Part shown: positions 6,877 through 14,956 of the stretch, piece by piece
How the letters are laid out: every line of letters starts with the position of its first letter
How positions within the stretch are numbered: the first letter of the stretch is position 1
Virus record (IMG/VR): IMGVR_UViG_3300017786_000130
Span: 1-24,940 of that record
Reading direction: 5' to 3' (one strand)
Length of the DNA stretch: 24,940 nucleotides
DNA from: a virus
Notes under the pieces: generated by a model
Database searches by the model: none
What the model was told of the DNA's origin: nothing
What the model saw: only the letters and a program-made list of their open reading frames with translations
Position numbers and translations under genes: made by a program

Positions 6877-7130
6877 TTGTCTAAATTTACTCCTGCTGTG
6901 TTAAACGTACCTTTTGTCTTACTTTTTTTATAATCGAAAGGAACAGATACGGCATATGGATCAGATAATTCATTGCCCACATATTTAAAGTTTTTATAAA
7001 CTGTGGAAGGATTAACGTGATCGAAATACCTAACTACCCAGCTTTCTGCTTTATCAGCATATGCTTCGCATTCTTCGTAGGTACCGTATATTAGTTCTTT
7101 GTTGCCTAATTGAGCCTTTTCTATATTCAT
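6870..7130 (-). CDS. Hypothetical protein, 86 residues
   Basis: Starts with MNIEKAQLGNKELIYGTYEE. I chose the ATG at 7130 because it overlaps the TAA of the upstream gene as TAATG; a longer frame from a GTG at 7172 would run through that upstream gene in another frame. The protein looks like a small mixed alpha/beta fold, with a Tyr/Trp-rich centre (ESWVVRYFDHVNPSTVYKNF) and a C-terminus rich in Lys and Gly. I do not recognise the family. Confidence 0.65.
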   Translation of the reverse strand: MNIEKAQLGNKELIYGTYEECEAYADKAESWVVRYFDHVNPSTVYKNFKYVGNELSDPYAVSVPFDYKKSKTKGTFNTAGVNLDKW

Positions 7131-7276
7131 TAGTCTTGATTGTGTCTTGGATCTTGTTGTTGCTTGATCCACTCTGCTATTCTTTTTTGTTGTTCTTTAA
7201 TTGTTTCTGATTGATCTTTTATAGACTTTTTCTGAAACTTTAGTTTATCACTTTGATGTTGTTGTTGTTGACTCAT
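7130..7276 (-). CDS. Hypothetical 48-residue Gln-rich protein
   Basis: The frame starts at ATG 7276 (ATGA overlap with the membrane protein gene) and ends at TAA 7132-7130 (TAATG overlap with the next). It opens with MSQQQQHQ and continues with alternating Gln, Lys and Glu, ending KQQQDPRHNQD. It is probably a single amphipathic helix, with one Trp near the C-terminus. Precise coupling at both ends argues for a real gene despite low complexity. The function is unknown. Confidence 0.6.
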   Translation of the reverse strand: MSQQQQHQSDKLKFQKKSIKDQSETIKEQQKRIAEWIKQQQDPRHNQD

Positions 7277-7455
7277 TGTACTCCCTGTACGCCTAGTTGT
7301 ATTAAGAAGAATGATAACATCATAAACCCAAGCATTACTACTTGTACTAATGATGCAATGGCAACAAAATGAAGGGCTCTTTCAGCCCACCATTTGCCAT
7401 CTGTTTCTTGCCATTGTTTTATTTCTTCTGGTGTTGCTTCTCTATATTTTGTCAT
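7273..7455 (-). CDS. Small membrane protein, 60 residues, downstream of uvsW
   Basis: The first 25 residues are polar and Trp-rich (EEIKQWQETDGKWWAERA); residues 28-56 are hydrophobic and could span the membrane once or as a tight hairpin (FVAIASLVQVVMLGFMML and on). There is no signal cleavage site. The ATG at 7455 overlaps the uvsW stop (ATGA). The role is unknown; holin-like size and layout are noted, but there is no other support for lysis here. Confidence 0.65.
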   Translation of the reverse strand: MTKYREATPEEIKQWQETDGKWWAERALHFVAIASLVQVVMLGFMMLSFFLIQLGVQGVQ

Positions 7456-8903
7456 GTATCTATTTTTGTTATTTGAAAAGGATATTTTGCTTCTCTGTAA
7501 AATTTCTTACGTTCTGTTAAGTGACGTTTTGCATATTTACAAGTTGAAGTTATATCCCATATTTGTACGAAATCTTTATCTTCTGCTTTACGTATTCCCC
7601 TACCGATACTTTGTATTACCCTAACAAAACTTTTACCAGGTTCAACAAGCACCAAGTTAAATATCCTAGGGATATTAATCCCGACAGCAGCCACACCATA
7701 TGTAGCAATGATAACTTTTCCATCCGACGTTTTAATTTCGTCATACTCTTCCTTCCTATCTGCAAGTTTCATTTCGCCGGCAACAAAAACTGCTTCAGGT
7801 ATTTGTTCTATTATTTTTTTACCTGTATCAATTCTGTTTACTAATACCAACGTATTACCAGTCAGTGAAAATTCTTTCACTTTAGATGATATCCATGATA
7901 TTCTATCAGGATCTGTTACTAACCAAGTATACTCTTCTTGGTAGTTTCTAAATTCTTCGATGTTTTTTGTTTGTAAAATTTGTATATCTAGTTTTGCAAG
8001 TACATCTTTTTCTTGTAAGTCATGCGCAGTAACCTGATTAATAACTGGGCCTATGCCTGCAAGTATACCTTGAAATTCCCATGCTTGTTTAGGTACGGTA
8101 CCTGTTAGTCCCCAACGTATAGGAGCATTTTTTAAATTTATTGTTAATAGTTTTTTAAGCACATCTGCTTTTGCTTGATGCACCTCGTCTATGATAACAG
8201 CATTAACGCCTTCTAGAAATTCTGCAAGTGTAAGAGCATCATCATACTTGCCTTTTTTATCTAATACATTAAGACTCTGCCATGTGCATACAGTATGCGT
8301 TTTTCCTAGCTCTTTTCTGTCGCCGAAGTATACGCCTACATCAAGTCCTAAGTTAATATAATCTTCTTCTGTTTGTACAACAAGACTCTTGTTAGGCACA
8401 ATAATAATTGTACGTCCATAGGGTTCGCACAAATGGCTTAATGTTGCAGTTGTAATTGTTTTACCTGCACCAGTTGCTACTTCTTGTAAACTTTGTGGAT
8501 TATCTAAAAATTTATTTACAACATCATATTGGTAGTCTCGCAGTACAATTGGCTGTCCTTCGAGTTGATGTCCTTTAGGCCAAACCTTACCTTTATCAGC
8601 CCAGTAATTTTCTGTAATTTTTTCAAACTTTAATTCAGTTGGTTGACGATTATCAATAACTTCTATTTCATATCCAGCGTTGTCTATGATCGGCAAAATT
8701 ACATCTAAGTGTGCAAGATAACCTGATCCGCCAATACCAAAGAAACTAACAGTTCCGTCCCATCTACCTAATTTATATGCTGGCATGTGCCTTGCATAAG
8801 GTAAATCGTACTTCAACTTATTACAAATCTTTCGACGTGTTGCAACATCAAGTCCTTCACACTTAATGTTTACTTCGTCTTTAATAATCAGTTTACAGTT
8901 CAA
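7452..8903 (-). CDS. uvsW: UvsW-like superfamily 2 DNA helicase
   Basis: 483 residues. The N-terminal DNA-binding part has YKLGRWDGTVSFF (43-55), matching the YGNWDGRIRLL region of T4 UvsW. Helicase motifs follow: Walker A ATGAGKT (143-149), DEVH (239-242), GLTGT (264-268), ATYGVAAVGINIP (399-411) and motif VI QSIGRGIRK (430-438). T4 UvsW unwinds branched DNA and R-loops, helps convert origin-dependent to recombination-dependent replication and rescues stalled forks. The start is a TTG, supported by a perfect AGGAGG six bases upstream (8910-8915); it lies inside the end of the HARP-like gene (11-bp overlap). UvsX, UvsY and gp32 are encoded about 9 kb upstream in the same direction. Confidence 0.93.
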   Translation of the reverse strand: MNCKLIIKDEVNIKCEGLDVATRRKICNKLKYDLPYARHMPAYKLGRWDGTVSFFGIGGSGYLAHLDVILPIIDNAGYEIEVIDNRQPTELKFEKITENYWADKGKVWPKGHQLEGQPIVLRDYQYDVVNKFLDNPQSLQEVATGAGKTITTATLSHLCEPYGRTIIIVPNKSLVVQTEEDYINLGLDVGVYFGDRKELGKTHTVCTWQSLNVLDKKGKYDDALTLAEFLEGVNAVIIDEVHQAKADVLKKLLTINLKNAPIRWGLTGTVPKQAWEFQGILAGIGPVINQVTAHDLQEKDVLAKLDIQILQTKNIEEFRNYQEEYTWLVTDPDRISWISSKVKEFSLTGNTLVLVNRIDTGKKIIEQIPEAVFVAGEMKLADRKEEYDEIKTSDGKVIIATYGVAAVGINIPRIFNLVLVEPGKSFVRVIQSIGRGIRKAEDKDFVQIWDITSTCKYAKRHLTERKKFYREAKYPFQITKIDT

Positions 8904-10083
8904 TCAATTCCTCCTGGACTGTTGGTGCTATATCACCAACGTATACAACACATGGATGATTCTTTAGCAAATGTCTTATCATAGTTTGCCCTCCGGCAAA
9001 TAAATTATTACTAGCTAATATTGTAACATCTTTTTCTTCTTTGAACAACCACTTTGCAGGTTTTTGATTAAAAATTAAAAACTTAGCACCTTCAATTTTT
9101 CCTCCAAAACCATTATCTCTAACCCATGTATTCAAATGATCACCATCTGCATGTTTATTGGCTCTGAAGCATACTCTAAAATCACTCCTATCAAACCCGC
9201 AATTATCAATGGTATCGCATAATGTATATAACCAATTGTTTACATCACTTGTCCGATCTAGTATAACTGCAACCCTGCCATCAACTGTGTAACTTAATTT
9301 TAGGAAGTCTGCAACATCTTTAATCCAAAACTGATTAGTTTGTGAACTTGCAATCTTTTTAGTCCATTGATTATACTTTTTACTTTTACCAGTAAAAATA
9401 TGACCCATACTTTTTGCTAAAACTAGATCAGCATCAACATTATTTGTTTTGTTTTTTCTGAAATATACTTCAGCACTAGGACTAGCATTGTTAAGCTCAA
9501 CAGTACCTTCTTTAACTTTACTAGTTTTACTATACTCTTTTTCGTCCCAGTAAATTTCTTCAACTCTTTCAATAACATCTTCAAATTCGTGGTCAAACTC
9601 GAAGTCGTTAACTTTTAAGAACTCTTTGAGTAATACAAGATTGTAGTCATATAACGAAAGCGTTCTAACCTTTCTTTCTGGATCCCAACGATTTTCACTG
9701 TCTCTATTATATCGTATTTCTTTAATAAAATCGTCAAAGTCTGTTTTAAAATGGAAAGGGAATCTTAGTACAATCCTTTGTGTTTTGTCAACCTCTTCAA
9801 CCCAAACTTTCTTACTAATATCAATAACACGAAACTCTCTTTTCCATTGAGGCATTTCCATATGATTACCGTAATCAATTTCATCTGAAACTGCTTTACG
9901 ATATTTAAACAATATTTTTAGCACATATTGGGCTTGTTTTTCTGTAAAATGCTTACCTTGTGTAATAGAGTCATAAAAACTGTGTGCGGCAGAACGGTCT
10001 TGGTATTGCATGGAGTAAAATTTCCTCTCAAGCGTGTCCAAGAAATCTATGAATAGATCTTCTGTAAATGTATGGTGTCTCAT
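8893..10083 (-). CDS. HARP-like-domain protein upstream of UvsW, function unknown
   Basis: 396 residues. An N-terminal helical part (TEKQAQYVLKILFKYR, 47-62) is followed at about 103-160 by a segment resembling the HARP annealing-helicase accessory domain: RIVLRFPFHFKTDFDDFIKE, then a WDPERKVRTLSL block and a leucine helix. I see no Walker A or DExH motif, so it is not itself an obvious helicase. The C-terminal half looks like an alpha/beta fold (GRVAVILDRT, AKFLIFNQKP, DVTILASNNLFAGG). Its coupling with uvsW suggests a partner for replication-fork or D-loop processing. The ATG at 10083 has no Shine-Dalgarno sequence; a -10 box ends six bases upstream. The HARP reading is by eye only. Confidence 0.6.
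   Translation of the reverse strand: MRHHTFTEDLFIDFLDTLERKFYSMQYQDRSAAHSFYDSITQGKHFTEKQAQYVLKILFKYRKAVSDEIDYGNHMEMPQWKREFRVIDISKKVWVEEVDKTQRIVLRFPFHFKTDFDDFIKEIRYNRDSENRWDPERKVRTLSLYDYNLVLLKEFLKVNDFEFDHEFEDVIERVEEIYWDEKEYSKTSKVKEGTVELNNASPSAEVYFRKNKTNNVDADLVLAKSMGHIFTGKSKKYNQWTKKIASSQTNQFWIKDVADFLKLSYTVDGRVAVILDRTSDVNNWLYTLCDTIDNCGFDRSDFRVCFRANKHADGDHLNTWVRDNGFGGKIEGAKFLIFNQKPAKWLFKEEKDVTILASNNLFAGGQTMIRHLLKNHPCVVYVGDIAPTVQEELIEL
8910..8915 (-). promoter_or_regulatory. Ribosome binding site that fixes the uvsW TTG start
   Basis: AGGAGG on the minus strand with a six-base spacer to TTG (8903-8901). It is one of the strongest Shine-Dalgarno matches in the window and lies inside the upstream gene. 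It explains how a TTG start can be used efficiently. Confidence 0.8.
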
Positions 10084-10089
10084 ACTATT

Positions 10090-10118
10090 ATTATATAATA
10101 GAATGCCGCAAAGATCAA
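10090..10118 (-). promoter_or_regulatory. Sigma70-type promoter of the helicase module (leaderless geometry)
   Basis: Minus strand: TTGATC (10118-10113), 17 bp, TATAAT (10095-10090). The -10 box is perfect and ends six bases before the ATG at 10083, so the predicted first transcribed base is the A of the start codon. The -35 box overlaps the stop codon of the upstream glycosyltransferase gene. The spacing is the same as at the promoter 797-825. Confidence 0.65.
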
Positions 10119-10966
10119 GAGTTAATTTGCGTTTTTAGGTAATTTTCTAATCTTTTTAGAGGCAGTCCTTGTTCTATTTCTTCTACCGTAAATTCAGTCC
10201 ATGCATAATCATTTAGCCACTGTTCTCTGTCATGCAAAATAGGATCTTCAATAGTAGATAGACTAGACATACTAACATTGTATGCTAAACTTGAAGGTCC
10301 TGTGTACGCTGGTACACCATTTATGACGCTGTGAATACCTGGATTGCTTGACCAACTTATAGTTGCCCATACATCTTCGAATGACATGTCGAAATCGTCA
10401 TACGTACCAGACACATGCACAGGGTGCTGTCTAGTAACGTTGGGTAAGTATGCTTCAATTAAGTCTAACTGGCATCTAGGATGCGGTCTAAACATAATCA
10501 CTCTATCTGAATACTTTCTAATTTCAGTTACAGTGTCTGTTACCCACGAACTCATTGGCGGCATGCCTTTCCATTGCAAACTTTTATCATGTTGTCCACA
10601 TAACAAAATGTGTCTACCTTCTTTACGCCACGGTTTTAAAAATAACCCAAGAGCATTGCGACGAGTATTATCATTATTATCACTCCCAAAATAAGCGTCC
10701 CGATTAATTCCATTCACTCCTACCTTCCATGTGGTTCCTCTTTTGATTCCACCGACCTCAAGTACGATGGTGGGTTTGGATTGATTCCATATACCTTGAT
10801 TAGGCGCCATTCTACCATTAAACAGTACACTCCAAATAACATTAACGTCACTGTCAGTATCGGAATCAGTAACAGTGTGCCCGCAAGATACAATGCTACG
10901 TTCAAAAGCAGCAAAAATAGGTTTAGAATTAAGTGCGCCATATTGCTTCCACAGTTTGAATTTCAT
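10115..10966 (-). CDS. Capsule-type (KpsC/KpsS-like) glycosyltransferase, paralog 1
   Basis: 283 residues. Key blocks: KPWRKEG (111-117) followed by RHILLCGQ, then RPHPR (160-164) and WSSNPG (205-210) with INGVPA (215-220), then DREQWLNDYAWTEFTVEEIEQG near the end. RxHP plus a Ser/Asn-rich loop before a GVP motif is the pattern of capsule-polysaccharide (Kdo-transferase-like) GT-B enzymes. It shares the KPWR, Ser/Asn and W...F..EE..G blocks with four other genes of this island. It starts at an ATG overlapping the previous stop (TAATG). It is the last gene of glycan island 1. The acceptor and donor are unknown. Confidence 0.6.
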   Translation of the reverse strand: MKFKLWKQYGALNSKPIFAAFERSIVSCGHTVTDSDTDSDVNVIWSVLFNGRMAPNQGIWNQSKPTIVLEVGGIKRGTTWKVGVNGINRDAYFGSDNNDNTRRNALGLFLKPWRKEGRHILLCGQHDKSLQWKGMPPMSSWVTDTVTEIRKYSDRVIMFRPHPRCQLDLIEAYLPNVTRQHPVHVSGTYDDFDMSFEDVWATISWSSNPGIHSVINGVPAYTGPSSLAYNVSMSSLSTIEDPILHDREQWLNDYAWTEFTVEEIEQGLPLKRLENYLKTQINS

Positions 10967-11778
10967 TATTGGTTCCAGTATGGTTCCGTTCTTGGTACAA
11001 GTAGGTCTGTACGTTTGCTTTTTCCAAGGGCTTTACGTCCTCCTTTAAGATGATCAAGGTATGCTCCCCACATTGAGTTAATTAATGGATGTCCTTCACC
11101 AGTAACAAGTCCTGCTGCCCAATCCCATTCGTACATTTTAATTCTTTGACGGACAACATCAAACACAAAACTATCATGCCATTCTGGCATTTGAAAAATA
11201 CCGTCATTTTCTGCTTCATCATATACACGTTGAAACTCTTTCATAAATCTCTTGGTTTGTTTGTTACCTAGTGTAAGTGAATATAACCCACATTCACTAA
11301 ATTTGCCTTTTCTACCAAGAAAACACACATCAAAGTTAGGTGGTGTTAATTCATTTAGTCTTTCGTATGTGATTGGACTATGACAAAACGTATCTGCATC
11401 CATCCACATCAATCTTTGTGTGTCACATACTGTTGCACAATGAAAAATACTGTAAACTTTATGTGCAAAGCGAATTGCGTCCCATTTAAATCCTTTTCCT
11501 GAGTCTCTTCTTTTACTTCTTATAGGATCTCCGCTTACATCACCGTTTGCTTTAGGTACATCTTTCCATGTATTCTTAAATGCTACAAGATTTGGTACTG
11601 ACGAGTGTAAATCGTACAATATAATTCTATTATGGTCCTTAATTCGCGGATTACAGTCTTCTGCGTATACATGTAGCTTCACTTCTTCTGGCCAATTATC
11701 GATAAAACTGTCGATCATGCGTTGTCCGTACTGTTGTAAGCCTTTTGCGTGGAATGTTGTTACTACACTAATTGTCAT
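10966..11778 (-). CDS. GT-A-type glycosyltransferase (DAD motif)
   Basis: 270 residues from the ATG at 11778, which overlaps the upstream stop (ATGA) and has a GGAG site 11 bases upstream; a longer frame from a TTG at 11811 is less likely. TTFHAKGLQQYG at the N-terminus, SSVPNLVAFKN (59-69), RFAHKVYSIFHCA (103-115) and MWMDADT (124-130) align block by block with the island 2 protein at 5032-5784; D127-A-D129 is the probable DxD. Compared with that paralog it carries a short basic insertion (about 80-98, SGDPIRSKRRDSGKG). Confidence 0.65.
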   Translation of the reverse strand: MTISVVTTFHAKGLQQYGQRMIDSFIDNWPEEVKLHVYAEDCNPRIKDHNRIILYDLHSSVPNLVAFKNTWKDVPKANGDVSGDPIRSKRRDSGKGFKWDAIRFAHKVYSIFHCATVCDTQRLMWMDADTFCHSPITYERLNELTPPNFDVCFLGRKGKFSECGLYSLTLGNKQTKRFMKEFQRVYDEAENDGIFQMPEWHDSFVFDVVRQRIKMYEWDWAAGLVTGEGHPLINSMWGAYLDHLKGGRKALGKSKRTDLLVPRTEPYWNQ

Positions 11779-12194
11779 TGGAAAAAATCTCCGTTTTTCT
11801 TGCAAGTCCAAACGTGAAAAGTGCCAGCCTGTGCAACTGCATTGTACTTATGTCTATAAAGATTAGCACTTTGTACTCTATCTATCACTTTCTCGTCTTG
11901 AATGAAAACATCTGGACTTGGATTACTTAAAATTGAACCCATATGGTCCAACACTTTTAATAAATCTCTATCTATAAAGATTGTTGTTATAGTTGGAACA
12001 AAACAATCCTTTAATTTTGACTTATATACAACATTTGCACGTCTTACTCTTGGTGCACCTTTGTCATATACAAAAACAGTGCCAAATAAATCAAATAATT
12101 CATCAAATACCCCAAGTCCTTGCCCTATAACTAAGCAATCAACAAAAGGTGTCTTAACTGCACTCTTTAAAATTCTTTTTGTTGTCTTTGACAC
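11775..12194 (-). CDS. Unknown protein, 139 residues, Rossmann-like N-terminus
   Basis: The GTG start (12194) follows the FkbM stop by one base, with AAGGA nearby. The N-terminal segment VDCLVIGQGLGVFDELFDLF then GTVFVYDKG has the shape of a nucleotide- or SAM-binding beta-alpha-beta unit, and TITTIFIDRDLLKVLDHM may be another strand-helix. At 139 residues it would be a minimal or degenerate methyltransferase. I do not recognise it with confidence. Its position between an FkbM gene and a glycosyltransferase, with overlaps, makes it part of the glycan operon. Confidence 0.55.
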   Translation of the reverse strand: MSKTTKRILKSAVKTPFVDCLVIGQGLGVFDELFDLFGTVFVYDKGAPRVRRANVVYKSKLKDCFVPTITTIFIDRDLLKVLDHMGSILSNPSPDVFIQDEKVIDRVQSANLYRHKYNAVAQAGTFHVWTCKKNGDFFQ

Positions 12195-12195
12195 A

Positions 12196-12942
12196 CTATC
12201 TTCCTTGTTGTAAAGGTATTACCTTGCCACTTTTACCACTAAATTTCTCATACGGACCGTCGCCTAAATATCTACCCATATGATTTTTAGCAGGAGCCAT
12301 AAATCCTGTCTTCGGAGCCATAATCATGACTCTTTTTGACTTCATGTACACTTGGTCGTAGTTTCTTTCTAAGAAAAAGTTAACTGCTGTGTCTACATCG
12401 TTATTAATCTCAAAACATACCCAAGGATTTTGCTCTTCGATGACTTTTTCCATGCCTAAAATTGCAGGAAGTTCATAACCTTGTACATCAATTTTAATTA
12501 ATGAAATATTTTTAAGATTTTCGTCATCTAATCTCTTTACTTGCACCGTATAAAAGTCAGGTGACTCCCACATTGCAATTTTACTGTCTCCGCAGTTCTT
12601 AATACCGTCATGAAACTGTACAACGACTTCTTTATCACCAAGTGCTGAATCTCTAACTTCAACATTTGCAGCATCACCTAAATTCTTTATTAAACATTCA
12701 TGAACTCTTGTACTAGGTTCATAAGATACAATTTTCTGAAAATGTTTTTTCATATCCATTGACCAAACACCTACATTTGCTCCTACATCTACAAATGTTT
12801 GCTTCAAAGGTATAGTATCAATGATCCTTTGCCTAATTTTTCTTTCATAGTTGGGGTTAGACATGTCGGTATCTTCTTGAATATGTCTTGTCATTTTAAC
12901 TTCGTTGTCTGGCATGTACCAGCCGTTGTCTAACTGTATCAT
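12196..12942 (-). CDS. FkbM family methyltransferase
   Basis: 248 residues. Motif I VDVGANVG (51-58), SYEPS (73-77), and the FkbM signature KRLDD (136-140) plus LIKIDVQGYE (148-157) are all present, followed by WVCFEIN. It is thus a close relative in type of the protein at 2334-2999. It has an extra C-terminal tail of about 50 residues ending in a Lys/Gly-rich stretch. The ATG (12942) overlaps the preceding stop (ATGA), with an AGGAG site upstream. It probably O-methylates a sugar of the glycan made by the neighbours; this is inferred from family and context. Confidence 0.85.
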   Translation of the reverse strand: MIQLDNGWYMPDNEVKMTRHIQEDTDMSNPNYERKIRQRIIDTIPLKQTFVDVGANVGVWSMDMKKHFQKIVSYEPSTRVHECLIKNLGDAANVEVRDSALGDKEVVVQFHDGIKNCGDSKIAMWESPDFYTVQVKRLDDENLKNISLIKIDVQGYELPAILGMEKVIEEQNPWVCFEINNDVDTAVNFFLERNYDQVYMKSKRVMIMAPKTGFMAPAKNHMGRYLGDGPYEKFSGKSGKVIPLQQGR

Positions 12943-13853
12943 AAGTATCTCCTAAAGTGTCGCCATGCCTCACCTGAGGCTAATTCTTCAAAGTTCCAAT
13001 GACACATTGCTAACTTTTGCACCCAATCTTCTCTATCAAAAAGTTTAGGATCGTTTATTCTTTTTATTTTTGTATTAGATACTTCGTGACTTTGACTGTG
13101 TTCAGGTTGTGGGTCTGTTAAGAACACAGGCACGCCTTCGATAGCACTAACTACACTCGGACTACTATTATATAGCACAGTTGCCCAAGCACCTTGTAAA
13201 TCTTGTAATATACTGGGGTTACTGCTTAAAAACACGTCTTTGTGTTGTGGGAAGTATCTAGTTTTTTTATCTCCTGGATGACCTCTAACAATTATTGGTC
13301 TATCCGTAATCTCTCTTAGTGTTGCAATAGTATCGTTTGCCCATTGTACGCTGTTATACCCACGCATACTCCACCCACCGTTACGTTGCAAACAAACTAG
13401 AATATGATTACCACTTGTTCTCCATGGTTTCATTTGTATACCTAGTTTGCTACTAATTTTTGTCCATCTGTTAGGATCAACATCTGTATCAAAGTAAAAT
13501 CCTGTTGTAGGGAACACGCCGTTGAAACTGTATCTTAAATAACGATTTACATTTCCGCTATCGTATGCTAAGAATAAGTTACTGTCTACAATTAATGCTT
13601 TTTTACCGTTATTAACTTGTTGTTCAACTGCATTTCTTCTTAAAACTAAATGAGGTGCAGTTTTTCCATGCTCGTGTACAAAGCCTTGTATAAGTGCAAC
13701 ATCAGCATTTGGTACAACTTGCATTGCTGTTTGTGCAACAGCAGTGTCGCCAGAATTTCGTACCCCAGTTAAAAAATTATCTAGGATCATAGGTTTCTCT
13801 AGATTATTATTATGTGGCGGAATACCCCCGTAATATGCTACTGCTACTGTCAT
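12939..13853 (-). CDS. Capsule-type (KpsC/KpsS-like) glycosyltransferase, paralog 2
   Basis: 304 residues. KPWRTSG (142-148) then HILVCLQ; RGHP (190-193); NSSPSVVSAIEGVPVF (229-244) and DREDWVQKLAMCHWNFEELASG close to the end repeat the block order of paralog 1. It is the one member besides paralog 1 that retains the R-x-H-P motif. The N-terminus has its own strand-rich unit (TVAVAYYGG and DVALIQGF). It overlaps both neighbours by ATGA, consistent with a polycistronic glycan operon. Confidence 0.6.
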   Translation of the reverse strand: MTVAVAYYGGIPPHNNNLEKPMILDNFLTGVRNSGDTAVAQTAMQVVPNADVALIQGFVHEHGKTAPHLVLRRNAVEQQVNNGKKALIVDSNLFLAYDSGNVNRYLRYSFNGVFPTTGFYFDTDVDPNRWTKISSKLGIQMKPWRTSGNHILVCLQRNGGWSMRGYNSVQWANDTIATLREITDRPIIVRGHPGDKKTRYFPQHKDVFLSSNPSILQDLQGAWATVLYNSSPSVVSAIEGVPVFLTDPQPEHSQSHEVSNTKIKRINDPKLFDREDWVQKLAMCHWNFEELASGEAWRHFRRYL

Positions 13854-14956
13854 GGTAGTCTCTTTACGTTCTTAACTGCTACGCCATTCATAAGCTCTTC
13901 TTTTGTATATTGAGAATATGAAAGCATACACAACCAAGAACCTAAGTTGCCTCGGAACAAATCGTTAATATCAGAAAGTTTATTACGTGTAACTGGATTA
14001 GTAATATGTGTATCTAGTGTAATTGCAGGAACTCCAGCCCAAATTGCTTCTGTTGCTGCATTACTATTGATGTTTACTACACAGTAATAATCGTCATTTA
14101 AGAGCTCTTTATGTAAGTTACTTCTCTGCTTTTTAGGTGCCTTAGATCTAAATCTAATGCGCTTGTCAGTATACTTGCGTAACTCTTTTGCTACATCATA
14201 CTTCCAAGTTTTTAAATCTACATGCATAATACTTGCTGCAAAAGGCCCAGGTTCAATTACGTAAATAATTTCGCCACCTTTCCTCCAAGGTTTAGGAAAC
14301 TTTTTAAAATTGCCTAATCTATCCGAAGGTGCATCAAATGACTTGCCATAGTGTAAATGACTACGAACAACTCTATGCCATACTTTGTTTGTTTCTAAAA
14401 AGTTAGTATATCCACTGTCAATAAACCAAAAAGGATAGTTGTTATCAATTTTTCCAACAAGTAAATCTTCGTTACCTACAGTGTTTCTAATTAAACAATC
14501 TTCTTGTAAACTTGTAAAATCTCTTCTACGAATGTAAGTATTATCTTTACCGTCGCCTACCCATTGCCCTGTACCTTTTACAAAGTTTTTATAGCGAGAC
14601 TTTTTGTATGATTCAAATATATTTTCTATACCAAATGCATCAATGAAATATTCTATATTATTATGGATAGCATCAAAGTAAGCATTACGTATGTGACCTT
14701 TATTGGTATTAATTACATCCACCCATTCATCTAAATCTCTACGCACAGCCTTGAACAATTTGTCTTTAAACTTTTTCTTTTCTTCTGGTTCAAGTTTTCG
14801 AGTAGGGTCTTTCCACTTAGACTTTTTACTAATATGGTCTTGAATGTATGTTGCTGTATACCTATCTTGAATATTAAACTTATAAAGTTCTTCGGGAACA
14901 GGTACTAGCGATAACAAATAGTTTGCAATCTCTTTGTCATTCATTAACAGTTTCAT
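13850..14956 (-). CDS. Capsule-type glycosyltransferase paralog 3, with a long N-terminal extension
   Basis: 368 residues, the longest of the five paralogs. The shared part starts at about 165: FIDSGY (178-183), HRVVRSH (194-200), KPWRKGG (222-228), NSNAATEAIWAGVPA (297-311) and LSYSQYTKEELMNG. Residues 1-150 are extra: Lys-rich and mostly helical (PEEKKKFKDKLFKAVRRDL, then NAYFDAIHNNIEYFIDAFG). That extension may bind an acceptor or partner. The R-x-H-P motif is not conserved (FRSKAPKK instead). The start is at an ATG overlapping the previous stop (TAATG). Confidence 0.55.
   Translation of the reverse strand: MKLLMNDKEIANYLLSLVPVPEELYKFNIQDRYTATYIQDHISKKSKWKDPTRKLEPEEKKKFKDKLFKAVRRDLDEWVDVINTNKGHIRNAYFDAIHNNIEYFIDAFGIENIFESYKKSRYKNFVKGTGQWVGDGKDNTYIRRRDFTSLQEDCLIRNTVGNEDLLVGKIDNNYPFWFIDSGYTNFLETNKVWHRVVRSHLHYGKSFDAPSDRLGNFKKFPKPWRKGGEIIYVIEPGPFAASIMHVDLKTWKYDVAKELRKYTDKRIRFRSKAPKKQRSNLHKELLNDDYYCVVNINSNAATEAIWAGVPAITLDTHITNPVTRNKLSDINDLFRGNLGSWLCMLSYSQYTKEELMNGVAVKNVKRLP

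Noticed and set aside
7130-7276. Gln codon repeats (CAA runs) as a possible microsatellite
   Set aside because: The frame is coupled to genes on both sides and the repeats are few, so a coding explanation is preferred.
8893-10083. Reading the HARP-like protein as a second helicase
   Set aside because: No Walker A, DExx or motif VI sequence is visible in it.
10720-10941. Hydrophobic 73-residue frame overlapping the glycosyltransferase gene at 10115-10966
   Set aside because: It lies wholly inside a well-supported gene on the same strand in another frame, so it is a shadow frame.
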